DNA from: Chondrinema litorale
Lineage (GTDB): Bacteria > Bacteroidota > Bacteroidia > Cytophagales > Flammeovirgaceae
Length of the DNA stretch: 64,000 bases
Direction: 5' to 3'
NCBI RefSeq assembly: GCF_026250525.1
Contig: NZ_CP111045.1
Location: forward strand, 372,001 to 436,000
Shown piece by piece: positions 19,501 to 28,187 of this stretch (position 1 is its first letter; every line of letters begins with the position of its first letter). The position numbers and the translations under genes were made by a program. Under the pieces are notes generated by a model. It saw only the letters and a list, made by a program, of their open reading frames with translations, searched no databases and was not told where the DNA came from.

Positions 19501-19798
19501 GAATCTCAATTTGTTTCTTGTACAATGCTTTGCCAATAAATTCATACTCAGGGGTTAAAACGCCATAGTCTGATTCCGTAGTTTTATATCCAAAGCTATT
19601 CTCGGCTAGTGAACCAGGTAACAGAATATTACCCGTTTTCTTTAACTTACCTGTTGAGTTTTCATCACTATTCTGTATTAGCAATTCTACTTTCCACTGG
19701 CCTGATAAATCAATAATATCTTGAGCAAAAGTGTAAAAAGGACTTAATAAAATGATAAAAAAGATTATTCCCTTTATATCGAGATTGTTGATTATCAT
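16559..19798 (-). CDS. Glycoside hydrolase family 2 enzyme (beta-galactosidase-like), secreted
   Basis: A retaining exo-glycosidase of 1079 residues. Signal peptide about 1-25 (IIFFIILLSPFYTFA). GH2 sugar-binding jelly roll about 30-195 (LERVLWESRVFIDGVEL), an Ig-like domain about 195-300, and the TIM barrel about 300-600. The acid/base is Glu443 (IGNELGN) and the nucleophile Glu521 (AHEIGQWPVYP). About 480 more residues follow the barrel, with a beta-rich tail. It is closely similar in layout and motifs to the 919-residue GH2 two genes upstream (both have HEIGQ and FHSWCPP), so the two are probably paralogues. It is the last gene of the operon. The sugar specificity (galactoside, glucuronide, mannoside) cannot be set from motifs alone. 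Confidence 0.92.
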   Translation of the reverse strand: MIINNLDIKGIIFFIILLSPFYTFAQDIIDLSGQWKVELLIQNSDENSTGKLKKTGNILLPGSLAENSFGYKTTESDYGVLTPEYEFIGKALYKKQIEIPKKWKNKQIEIFLERVLWESRVFIDGVELSVQDALGTPHIHRIGKLSPGKHELTVLVDNDMIHNIGDRGSAYTKHTQSIWNGIVGKIELRAKDAVHFLKSDIYSDIKANEITLKSSVTSLKKTKAVFNYEIVSADNGEIVLSGQFEKELAEGQTRFEQKISTEGKLALWSEFNPAVYILKLNVKAGKNKDSQEIEFGFQQLSHNGTKLLVNGKPVFLRGNLDCVHFPLTGYPSCDLADWLRIFKTYKAYGLNHARFHSWCPPEAAFKAANRVGIYLQAEASVWVDSWMSTDMIEKGRPEMETKGHPKGLGYDPPRDKFIIAEMNRVVNTYGNHPSFSMFCIGNELGNSDYDQLKKWIADLKKHDPRRLYASSTARTITEVDDYSATHYINGVGNTRGLNGAKTNWNFEDIYSQMDIPIIAHEIGQWPVYPRWSEIEKYTGVLKARNLEELKVLAEKNGIAKQDNAFAEASGALSQILYKYEIESFLRTPSCAGIQLLGMQDYQGQGEALIGWLDAHWDSKKITTPEEFKKHNNTVVPLLLMDKYVWENDEVFKAKMQLSNHAEGDLDLAISWTISDEAVKTYAAGNLDKQLFKVGELSDIGDIELNLDEVTHASKLIVSVQADNTDFKNEWPIWVYPVKDSNTNYEDIIVANELDTATLKELKSGAKVLLQAHKLGTIETSVQALFYPLYWSLTFFPGQGKTNIGLLLDEKHAAFENFPTSFHSNWQWESISADAKGYILNELPHQYKPIAQPVDDFHRNNKVGSIFELKIGDGKLLVCGYNLEADKPVAKQLKSSLLAYMNSDSFNPQQVVADDWLKSTFVKVVEVNDVIDTDTFNNAILYVDAAANLETEKQHISWETKNDKIQIANETSYTVNADKTWKDGENSVWEGSEIEIQINCPEGMLGSLLVSFNDHNEKGKSGILSFEGRESKLESIAENTETWVKFHVMREDSNDGKLLLKAIADTGDSLMINKIVLLKE

Positions 19799-19972
19799 AA
19801 TAGCGATTGAAGTAGTAATAAGTTAATTGATTAAAATATCCTGCAAAAATATTATATAGGAAGTAAATAACTACAGGTTTGCATAATGCTGGCAATAAAG
19901 ATTATATACTTATGATTTGTTAGTATTATTCTTTGATGAAGTAAGACATAAAGTGCATATCGTGCCATAATA

Positions 19973-20013
19973 TTCATTCCCTCAATATCTTTTATCGACA
20001 TTGGGGGAATGAA
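19973..20013. other. Long stem-loop between two GH2 genes
   Basis: Fourteen-base arms (19973-19986 and 20000-20013) match at 13 positions, with a 13-base loop. There is no T run on the minus-strand side, so it looks like an mRNA-processing or stabilising hairpin rather than a plain terminator. It may set different amounts of the last GH2. Confidence 0.5.
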
Positions 20014-20051
20014 GTATTTTCTTAATTTAAATGAATCTTTAAGGCAGAAAA

Positions 20052-21914
20052 CTATTTTTCTTTTGACTGCTCTGTAGCAAGTTCATCATAATATTTTTTA
20101 AGTTCATAAAAGGCTTTTTTCTTATTCCCTTTCTCATCAATTAAACCTTTTCTGTTCCATCCTTCTTGATAAGTAGGATTATTTCTTTTAGGCGAACGGA
20201 AGTCCGCAAGAATCCAAGGAGTTAAACCAGTGTAGTTATCTGGCATTCTTTTCATCATTTTTACTTGCTCTTTGTAAAACCATTCTTGGTATTCTTCACT
20301 CCATCTTGTAAGTGAATCTGCATGAAAACCTCCTTTGGCTCCTGCTCCTGTTTCGCTAAATATGAGTGGTTTGTCGTAAATGGTCTCCCATTGTGCTGTT
20401 TGGCAGTAAGATGGCAAACCAATATACCAACCCAAATACTCATTTACAGATACTACATCGGTATAGGCTCCAAGTGGATCGTTAATTGTATTTTTATCTT
20501 TATTATAGTGCACTTCCAATGCTGCTGAAATTAACCTAGTTGAATCCATGCTTTTGGCAGCTAGAACTAGGTTTTTCATAAACTCTGTTCTTGTTGGAGA
20601 TACTGGTGTTTCGTTTCCTACTGACCATATTATAACACTTGGTTTGTTGCGATCTCTTGTAATCATTTCTTTGAGTTGGACTTTGGCTTTTTCTAATACT
20701 GCTGCATTACCAAAATCAATCGTCCAATAAACTGGAATTTCAGACCAAAGTAAAATGCCTAGTGAGTCTGCTGCACGAACTATTTGTTCGTTGTGAGGAT
20801 AATGAGCCAACCTGATGAAATTGCAATTTAATTCTTTTGCCCAGCCTAGTAGTTCTAGCGCATCTTCTCTGGTTTTTGCTCTGCGCATTTCTGTTGGAAC
20901 CTCCTCATGCATACAGATTCCTCTCAAAAAAACAGGTCTTCCATTCAGCAAAATCTTTTTTCCATCTACCTCTATTTTTCTTAAACCAATTTTTTCTTTC
21001 AGTACATCATCAGCGACACTAATTACCAACTCATACCTTTTGGGGTTTACATCTGACCACAATTCCACTTTAGACAGCTTCATGGAAAAGGGTGTTAAAG
21101 AATTAGAATAAGTTATAGTGGTCTTTGCTTTTAACTCAGGAATCTCTATTGTCACTTCTTCACCAGTCTTAGCACCATTTAATTTTACCCAACCTGTAAC
21201 CTCCGCTTTTTTCATATTGGGTTTTAAGGCAACAGTCTCAGTATTAAGTTGAATGAAATAATCTTCTACAAATACAGCCGGAGTTTCAACAACCATTACA
21301 TCTCTAGTTATACCGCCAAAATTCCACCAGTCTGTATTTACTGTGGGCACCTCATCTTTATGCCTTTTGTTGTCTACTTTTACTACAACATAATTGTCTT
21401 TCTCCTTTAGAATGGAATCGTCTATCTCAAACTGAAATGGTGTAAAACCACCTTTGTGTGAGCCAAGCTTCTTACCATTTAAATATACTTCTGCCTGATA
21501 ATTTACCGCACCAAAATATAAGAATAGCCTATTAGATTCTGCTTTCTTTTTATAGTCGAAAGACTTTTTGTACCAAACTGTTCCTTCGTAATATAAAAAT
21601 ATTGGGTCTTGAGAGTTCCAATCGCCCGGTACATTTAATGTGTTTTTATCATCGTAACCATGTTCAACCATGGCGGTTTTATCTTTAGGCACACCACTAT
21701 TCCAATAAGCTCCAGGGTCTTTTTCGTGCTTTTCTTTAAATCGATAATCATAAAAGCCAGTTTCGTATGGGTCTACAATGTATTGCCATTTGCCATTTAA
21801 GCTATAAGTCTCTCGGCCATATACATTAGTTAGAAGCTCTTGCGCTTTTATAAGATGGGTGGAAACCAAAAATAGGCTTGTAGTTAGGATAAGTATAGTT
21901 TTATTATATTTCAT
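20052..21914 (-). CDS. Glycoside hydrolase family 2 enzyme (beta-glucuronidase/galactosidase-like), secreted
   Basis: A 620-residue GH2 of the compact three-domain type. Signal peptide about 1-24 (LVSTHLIKAQ). Jelly roll about 38-210 (YLNGKKLGSHKGGFTPF), Ig-like domain about 215-320, TIM barrel about 320-610 (NGRPVFLRGICMHEE, IRLAHYPHNE). The acid/base is Glu435 (WSVGNETP) and the nucleophile Glu521 (IFSETGAGA). The length and the RLAHYPH segment are like beta-glucuronidases, but the glucuronate-binding NxK motif near the active site is not evident, so galactosidase activity is also possible. It lies 80 bases after the 919-residue GH2 in the same operon. Confidence 0.92.
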   Translation of the reverse strand: MKYNKTILILTTSLFLVSTHLIKAQELLTNVYGRETYSLNGKWQYIVDPYETGFYDYRFKEKHEKDPGAYWNSGVPKDKTAMVEHGYDDKNTLNVPGDWNSQDPIFLYYEGTVWYKKSFDYKKKAESNRLFLYFGAVNYQAEVYLNGKKLGSHKGGFTPFQFEIDDSILKEKDNYVVVKVDNKRHKDEVPTVNTDWWNFGGITRDVMVVETPAVFVEDYFIQLNTETVALKPNMKKAEVTGWVKLNGAKTGEEVTIEIPELKAKTTITYSNSLTPFSMKLSKVELWSDVNPKRYELVISVADDVLKEKIGLRKIEVDGKKILLNGRPVFLRGICMHEEVPTEMRRAKTREDALELLGWAKELNCNFIRLAHYPHNEQIVRAADSLGILLWSEIPVYWTIDFGNAAVLEKAKVQLKEMITRDRNKPSVIIWSVGNETPVSPTRTEFMKNLVLAAKSMDSTRLISAALEVHYNKDKNTINDPLGAYTDVVSVNEYLGWYIGLPSYCQTAQWETIYDKPLIFSETGAGAKGGFHADSLTRWSEEYQEWFYKEQVKMMKRMPDNYTGLTPWILADFRSPKRNNPTYQEGWNRKGLIDEKGNKKKAFYELKKYYDELATEQSKEK

Positions 21915-21994
21915 ATTTATCTTATATTATTAAAATTTCATAAACAATCTAATCAAAAAAACATAAAGAGCATCTTTACACATGTATATACATG

Positions 21995-24754
21995 TTATCT
22001 TTTGCTACTAAAACTTTTAATATCTTCAAAAGAAGAACTTTGCTTCGGTGTAAACTGATCGCTTTTCATATATTCTACTAAGCTTTTTCTTAGCTGTTTA
22101 GCAACAGGTCGGTCATCTAAATTTTTCTCCAAATCGATGGAAGTAAAAACTAAGCTGCCCTCTCCTATTTTAGTTTCAAATACATTTGCTAGCTTTCTGT
22201 TAGTTACAAAATTGTCAACTACAGTTACAATTGGGTCTACTTGCACATCATCTAAAACAATAGACTTAGAATTGATACATAAATCCCACCATTGCCAGTT
22301 AGAATGAAACTCCGTAGGAAAATTAGCCAATGCCGGATGATCAGTATCACATAAAATACCCATAGTAGATGGCTGATCTGGAAAGTGAACCGGACTCCAA
22401 AAAACAGGAACAAATCTACCTTCAACTCCTTTTAAGTCTTCTAGATTAGGGTTTAAAAGTACTTTTTTGCCTTGCTTCAATAACTTTTCTGCTTCATTAT
22501 AAGACCTTGTATAAATTACATTTCCAGCATCTAAATCAACCTCAGGATACACCCAAATTGGCCATTGGTTTTTGTATGGTGTTCCAGCTATTTCAACTTT
22601 TACTTGTAACTGTTTTGCTTTGTCTACTTCTAAGCTTTGTGCTATTTTCCCTACAAAATTCTGATTTCCTATTTCGATTAAATCACCATTAAGAGAACCA
22701 GACTCTAACACATTTTTACCATCAACTATGCTCCAATTAATAGTATAATCTTTAATAGCTTCTTTAAAATTTGCAATCTGAATTTCTGCATTAAAGGTTT
22801 CTCCAGATTTGTAAACTGCTTTTTCGAATTGCAACAAAGGAACAACAGGACCATTAAACATAGAGAAAGTTTCATTATCTATAGCTCCTTTAGATTCCCA
22901 AAAGACATTGAGTAGACCCACTAAGGCTGTACCCTGTCCCGGAAAATCTTGAAGTTGAAGTAGCTGAAATCCATCGAATGCAGGTGTTTTCATCGCTCGT
23001 TCAATTTCTTCTTTATAAAGTAAAGCAGCTAATTTGCCTGATGCCAAAGTAAAATCTGAAGCATATTTTAACAGTCCTTTTTGCTCTAAATCGTTGCGAA
23101 TGGCGATAAAATTTAGTGGTTTCAATACTCCCTGATACTTAGAAATTTCATTTATATCTGGATAGACTGAATACTGACCAATTTCATGTGAGATTACTGG
23201 CATATTAATATGCTTCATCTCAGCCTGATAGTCTTTATCGAAATGTGGTGATTCTGAATTGAAGAAACCTTGTCCGCGAATCCAACCGTTTTCAGTCCAT
23301 TGTGTAACCAAAAACTCATCTTCAGGTTGTGCCACCGAACCTGCACCTTTTTGAAAAGAAAAGCTTGTAGTCGTGTAGAGTCTACGATTATCTTGCGATT
23401 TTAAACTTTTAACCATTGCATTTAATACATCAAAATCGCCTTCCAGTTCATTGCCCATAGCCATTAAAATAAACGAAGGATGATTACCATAAGCAGTAAT
23501 AATTCTTTGAGCTTCTTGCTTTAGAAAATCGCTAGTAGCAGCATCTTCACCAACTTTTAAGCTCCAATGTGGTAATTCAGCTTGAATATAAAAACCCAGT
23601 TCGTCGGCAGCTTCGAAGGCTGCTGCTGGAGGGCACCAAGAGTGAAATCTAAAATGATTTAAACCATAAGATTTAGCAGTGCTGATTACTTTTTTCCAAT
23701 CCTCTTTATTTGTGTATGGGTAACCAGTTTGCGGGAAAACAGCACACTCCAAAGTACCACGTAGAAAAATTCTTTGATTGTTTAACTTCAGTGTCCCTCC
23801 TTCGGTTTTAATCTCCCTCAGTCCAAAATTTTGCTGAGCTTTACCAGAACCATCTACCGCTGTAAGTTCCAAAGTATAAATATTTGGATTGAATTCATCC
23901 CAAGCTTTTACCTCATCAGAAAGGCTAATTTTACCTTTTGCCAGATTTCCATTTACATCTACATTAACCTTACCTTCAGCAATAAGTGTTACTCCTTTTT
24001 TTATTTGATAATTTAATTCTTTAAGCTCAGTAAGATTAGTTTTAGTAGCAAATGCTAATTGGCGATTTGTTAAATCAGTATAGATTTGAATTTTTTCTAA
24101 AAGCGTTTTATCATGTTTTTTGATGGCTATTTCACCAACTATTCCATTCCACTTAATTTGTGTATGATTGGTATAAGCATGAGCCATTTCTCTTGATGTT
24201 TCCATCGGATACTTATCGCCAATCATATTGATAAGCGGGTACTGGTCAGAATTATCTATGCAAATGCTAATAATATTTTTGCCTGGTTTTAATTGCTCAC
24301 TCAAATCATAGTTATGTGATGCTACCAAGCTATTATTTTTTCCTGCAAATTTACCATTAACCCAAACCGAAGATTCCCAGATTACACGCTCTAAAACTAG
24401 TTCAGTGGATGCTCCTTGCCAATCGTTTGGTATGTTTACTTCTCTTTGATACCACGCTTTCCCTATGTATTGATATTTTCTGGCAAGATGCGAAAGTACA
24501 TAGTTATTTAAAGCTGGTTTAAGTGTATTCTCTGTACCAAGTTGAGCTTCATCAAGCGTGCCCGGCAATGCCACATTCACTCCTTGAATATCATGCTCAT
24601 ACCATTTTTCAGACTCACCGATATTAGTAGAATCTAAAGCTACTTTCCACTGTCCATCTAACAATATTCTACTGCTTTGCTCTTCATTTTTGCAACTAAA
24701 GCAGCATAGGCAAACCATGACAAAAAGAATATTGGCGATATTAGAATGCTTCAT
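21995..24754 (-). CDS. Glycoside hydrolase family 2 lipoprotein
   Basis: A 919-residue GH2 with a lipoprotein signal (FVMVCLCCFSC, Cys21), so it is probably anchored to a membrane. Jelly roll about 30-215 (LERVIWESSVWVNGKF), Ig-like about 215-315, TIM barrel about 315-610. The acid/base is Glu436 (AMGNELEGD) and the nucleophile Glu524 (SHEIGQYSVYP). It shares unusual blocks with the 1079-residue GH2 downstream (FHSWCPP, PIWVYP, FHSNWQW), so one is likely a duplication of the other. It starts 21 bases after the DUF5107 gene. Confidence 0.92.
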   Translation of the reverse strand: MKHSNIANILFVMVCLCCFSCKNEEQSSRILLDGQWKVALDSTNIGESEKWYEHDIQGVNVALPGTLDEAQLGTENTLKPALNNYVLSHLARKYQYIGKAWYQREVNIPNDWQGASTELVLERVIWESSVWVNGKFAGKNNSLVASHNYDLSEQLKPGKNIISICIDNSDQYPLINMIGDKYPMETSREMAHAYTNHTQIKWNGIVGEIAIKKHDKTLLEKIQIYTDLTNRQLAFATKTNLTELKELNYQIKKGVTLIAEGKVNVDVNGNLAKGKISLSDEVKAWDEFNPNIYTLELTAVDGSGKAQQNFGLREIKTEGGTLKLNNQRIFLRGTLECAVFPQTGYPYTNKEDWKKVISTAKSYGLNHFRFHSWCPPAAAFEAADELGFYIQAELPHWSLKVGEDAATSDFLKQEAQRIITAYGNHPSFILMAMGNELEGDFDVLNAMVKSLKSQDNRRLYTTTSFSFQKGAGSVAQPEDEFLVTQWTENGWIRGQGFFNSESPHFDKDYQAEMKHINMPVISHEIGQYSVYPDINEISKYQGVLKPLNFIAIRNDLEQKGLLKYASDFTLASGKLAALLYKEEIERAMKTPAFDGFQLLQLQDFPGQGTALVGLLNVFWESKGAIDNETFSMFNGPVVPLLQFEKAVYKSGETFNAEIQIANFKEAIKDYTINWSIVDGKNVLESGSLNGDLIEIGNQNFVGKIAQSLEVDKAKQLQVKVEIAGTPYKNQWPIWVYPEVDLDAGNVIYTRSYNEAEKLLKQGKKVLLNPNLEDLKGVEGRFVPVFWSPVHFPDQPSTMGILCDTDHPALANFPTEFHSNWQWWDLCINSKSIVLDDVQVDPIVTVVDNFVTNRKLANVFETKIGEGSLVFTSIDLEKNLDDRPVAKQLRKSLVEYMKSDQFTPKQSSSFEDIKSFSSKR

Positions 24755-24775
24755 TTTTATGTATTTCGTCTAGTT

Positions 24776-27700
24776 TTAAGATACAACTTCACTTTTTATA
24801 AATAATAAAGCTTCTTTTACTCCTGTATGCATGGTGTTAAGAGCCTTTACATAATCCAGTAATTTTTTAGCTTCCGTTTTATTACCCAATCCAATATGTG
24901 CTAAAGCTAAAAGGTGCTTGGCATCTATTTCATTTCTTAATTGAATATCATCTTCAAAAACTAAAAGTAACGGAAGTGATGTAGCCAAATAGTCAATCTT
25001 TACAGTTTCTGTTAATTTTTTATTTGAGAAGTTTTTCATCCCTTTAAAGATTTTTAATGCCTCGTCTTGTTTGCCAAGCTCTTTAAGAGACAGTGCTTTA
25101 TAAAAAGACATCTCAGAATAATCGCTTACAGCCATATCAATAAAGTCTCCATTTTCAGTAGCACTCTCTGTAAAATATTTTACCGCTTCCTCTGCTAAAC
25201 CACCAGCTTTACATGCCATTCCCTTCCAATAATTGATGTGTGCTTTTGCTTGAAGTGGATGGTATTTTTCGCCCAAATTATCGGGTGTATTCAACGACTT
25301 TTCGAAATATGTTATAGCAAGTTTCGCATCACCTTTTGCCAATGCTTGTTGCCCGAGTTTTAAGCAAGCATAAGTATATTGTTTCAATACTTGCCCTTCT
25401 CCACCTTCCCAAGGATGAAAGTTTCGATGAGTTAAAAGGTCTAAGGCTTTTTCGTATCGCACTGCATAATTATAAAGTGCAGCTAACTCTACACTAAAAT
25501 CGTCTCTACTTAAAATCAAATCGCCAAGGCTTTCAATCTTTTTCAACCTCAAAGTAGGATCGTTATTTAATTTCTTGCATAATTGATCAAACTCAAAATG
25601 GATACGCATATCTTCCGGAGCTAAATCTATTGCTTTTGTAAATGAGGCTTTGGCTTTTTCTCCGTCAGTTTGAGTGTTCCAGTAAGCTATTCCGAGGTTT
25701 CTATACAGCGTAGCATATTTGCAATTAGAAGTTGCTGCTTGTTCCCAAACTTTTATGGCATCTTTATGTCTTTTTAGATTAAAGAAATAATTACCTAGAC
25801 CATAAGCTGCTAAATGGCAATCTGGCATTTGTTGGAGTGCCCATTCTAAAACTAACTGTTCACTTAAACGAGATGGGAAAAAGTAATTGAATGAGGATTT
25901 ACTTGCTTGCTCTAACCATTCTTGCGATTCTGATTTATTTCCAATTTTTGCATATAACCAAGATAAAATAAACTTTGGCATTACAGACTGTCCCATTGGA
26001 TTTGGCACGGCACATTCTGCTACATCATTTGCCAAATGGAGTTTAAGCAGTTCGATTGCTTCTTGGTAACATCCAGCCTCTGCATATTCAAAAGCAATAT
26101 CTATAATTGTTTGTGCATCATTTCTCGAAGATTTTAAAAATGCTGCAAAATCATGAATAATTGTTGCAAGTTCATAATTCGCCCATTGGTCTAAGGCATC
26201 TATTTTTTGCAAATCTTCTAATATTAATTGTGCTTGATCTTTTTGACCTATTTTATGAAGCACAACAGCTTTTAGAATAATTGCACTATTATTTTGACGG
26301 TTGGTATCGAGGGCAGCTTCTATCTGTTCAAGAGCTGTTTCAAAATCAAATTTTATACAATCGATTTTTGCTAAAACATAATAAGCAGAAGCTCTCCATT
26401 CAAAATTCCATGTAGCTTTATAAAGTGCTGAATAAGCTAAATCTAATTCACCAGTGTAGAAATAAGTTAAGCCAAGAAAATAATATGCTTCTCCATTAGA
26501 TGGATTCGGATGATAAGTGGTCATCACCTCAGTGGCAGTTTGCAAATATTTTTTAGCTTCATTAATCTTACCAAGTTTCAGCTCAGATTTACCCAAAGAG
26601 ATATATGCTTTATAGTTTTTTGGGTCTTTTTTAATGGCTTCTTTCCAGTAGGGTTCTGGGTATCTAGTTGGATGACGATATAGTTCTAAATGCTCTCCAA
26701 TCATTTCTAGCTCAATAGAACTGGCTACATTTTCTGGCTGTTTAGGTTCAAAAGCTACTTTTCTGTTTCGAGTTTTGTCTATTTCTATATGCTTATAGTT
26801 GATTAGTAACTTACCAGTCGCATCAAAAACTGACATCGAAATCTTATCTTCTTCTCCACTTTGGAATGTAAAACCTCCTCCAAGCCAAGGATTATCTGGT
26901 GAAATAGCAACTTTATTAATCAAGTGCTGTGTTTCTCCTATTTGTATTGAAATGTTTAGTGCTTCAAAACTTTTGCTCGCTGCAAGACCTACATCAAGTT
27001 TGTTACCTTGTTGTAAATCTAATCGGATAGCTAAGTCTTTAGTAGCATTTTGAACGGGACCCAACTTTTTATAGCTCCACCAGAACTGAGAAAATGTTTT
27101 AGTTTCAAAAGGAAGTAGGTATGAGAAATCTGGTTGATTGTCGGTGTAAACACCTGCCATCAATTCAAAATAAGGACCTCCACTATCAGTCAACTCTCTG
27201 TCCCATGCTTTTCCAAATTCTTCACTACCCCAAGTCCACTGTTTTTTGCCGGGAGCTATATGTCTGTTGGCCACATGTATAAATCCACCATCAGTTTTAA
27301 AATCGTATCCTCCAAAAAAATTATATTTTGTATCACAAACCATATAACTGGTTGGCACAGTAATGTTTTCGTATTTACGCAAGTCGTTTTTTCCTTCTCT
27401 TTCGTGGTACGGCACTCCATAATAATGATTTTCTGCAATAGGAAAACTACTCATTGCTCTCACTGCATGGTCGGCCACATAATGAACATCTAGTGGAAAA
27501 AAACTCTGGTATTGCTCATGAACTCTCACCGCAACATTTGCCCACCAAAGGAAAGTTTGCGTGAGTGGAGTACGATTAAATAATCGTGCTCTTAATTCGA
27601 TTAACGAACTTCCAGGTCGAATCCGAATGCCATGCATCCCTTTTAGGCGATACATAGGATCGTATTCTGACATCCAGAAAGTTTTAGCTCCATCAGCCTC

Positions 27701-28117
27701 TTCTTCAAGATAAGTATCTGTTGGTAGATAAGTCCCTGGTCGGTGATGTTGAGGCCAGTTAAACTCTACTCCACCGCTTATCCAAGGACCTGCTAAACCC
27801 ACCAATGCCGGTTTTATTACTTCTTGTTTATAGAAAAAATCGTAATTATTATTCGACTTGTCTTGCGCTTCAAAGATGCGTCCACCAATCTCAGGTAGCA
27901 TTACAAGTCTTACAAATTCATTCTCTAGAATAGCCTCATCATATTGAGTTTGTACTTTTTGATCGTAAACTTTATCAATAAAAGGCACTGGATATACCTT
28001 TCCCGATGAACCTTGATAGACTCTCTTTTCAAAAAAAACAGGATTTATTTCAGGTTTACCCAATTCGTATGTGGGGATTGTTCTCTTAGAGAACTTTGAT
28101 GTTACCAAATTTTTCAC
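24776..28117 (-). CDS. DUF5107 and tetratricopeptide-repeat protein
   Basis: A 1113-residue protein without a signal peptide. The N-terminal third (about 30-340) is a DUF5107 domain, with LPEIGGRIFEAQDKSNN and GGVEFNWPQHHRP. I infer a fold like aldose mutarotases from these GGR and His-rich blocks. The rest (about 470-1100) is a long run of TPR helices (AYISLGKSELKLGKINEAKKYL, AYGLGNYFFNLKRHKDAIKVW). Such proteins are common inside glycan-use loci, but I know of no proven reaction. Lying between the sugar porter and three GH2 genes, it probably acts on or senses the sugar in the cytoplasm (inferred). Confidence 0.85.
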   Translation of the reverse strand: MKNLVTSKFSKRTIPTYELGKPEINPVFFEKRVYQGSSGKVYPVPFIDKVYDQKVQTQYDEAILENEFVRLVMLPEIGGRIFEAQDKSNNNYDFFYKQEVIKPALVGLAGPWISGGVEFNWPQHHRPGTYLPTDTYLEEEADGAKTFWMSEYDPMYRLKGMHGIRIRPGSSLIELRARLFNRTPLTQTFLWWANVAVRVHEQYQSFFPLDVHYVADHAVRAMSSFPIAENHYYGVPYHEREGKNDLRKYENITVPTSYMVCDTKYNFFGGYDFKTDGGFIHVANRHIAPGKKQWTWGSEEFGKAWDRELTDSGGPYFELMAGVYTDNQPDFSYLLPFETKTFSQFWWSYKKLGPVQNATKDLAIRLDLQQGNKLDVGLAASKSFEALNISIQIGETQHLINKVAISPDNPWLGGGFTFQSGEEDKISMSVFDATGKLLINYKHIEIDKTRNRKVAFEPKQPENVASSIELEMIGEHLELYRHPTRYPEPYWKEAIKKDPKNYKAYISLGKSELKLGKINEAKKYLQTATEVMTTYHPNPSNGEAYYFLGLTYFYTGELDLAYSALYKATWNFEWRASAYYVLAKIDCIKFDFETALEQIEAALDTNRQNNSAIILKAVVLHKIGQKDQAQLILEDLQKIDALDQWANYELATIIHDFAAFLKSSRNDAQTIIDIAFEYAEAGCYQEAIELLKLHLANDVAECAVPNPMGQSVMPKFILSWLYAKIGNKSESQEWLEQASKSSFNYFFPSRLSEQLVLEWALQQMPDCHLAAYGLGNYFFNLKRHKDAIKVWEQAATSNCKYATLYRNLGIAYWNTQTDGEKAKASFTKAIDLAPEDMRIHFEFDQLCKKLNNDPTLRLKKIESLGDLILSRDDFSVELAALYNYAVRYEKALDLLTHRNFHPWEGGEGQVLKQYTYACLKLGQQALAKGDAKLAITYFEKSLNTPDNLGEKYHPLQAKAHINYWKGMACKAGGLAEEAVKYFTESATENGDFIDMAVSDYSEMSFYKALSLKELGKQDEALKIFKGMKNFSNKKLTETVKIDYLATSLPLLLVFEDDIQLRNEIDAKHLLALAHIGLGNKTEAKKLLDYVKALNTMHTGVKEALLFIKSEVVS

Positions 28118-28187
28118 CTCGTTAATGTTTAATAAATAATTGACGCGATCAACTCAAATTTTTTAACTAAAAGTTTATTATTATTTC

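Noticed and set aside
27134..27493. 119-codon plus-strand frame
   Set aside because: Fully inside the DUF5107 gene on the opposite strand; no motif.
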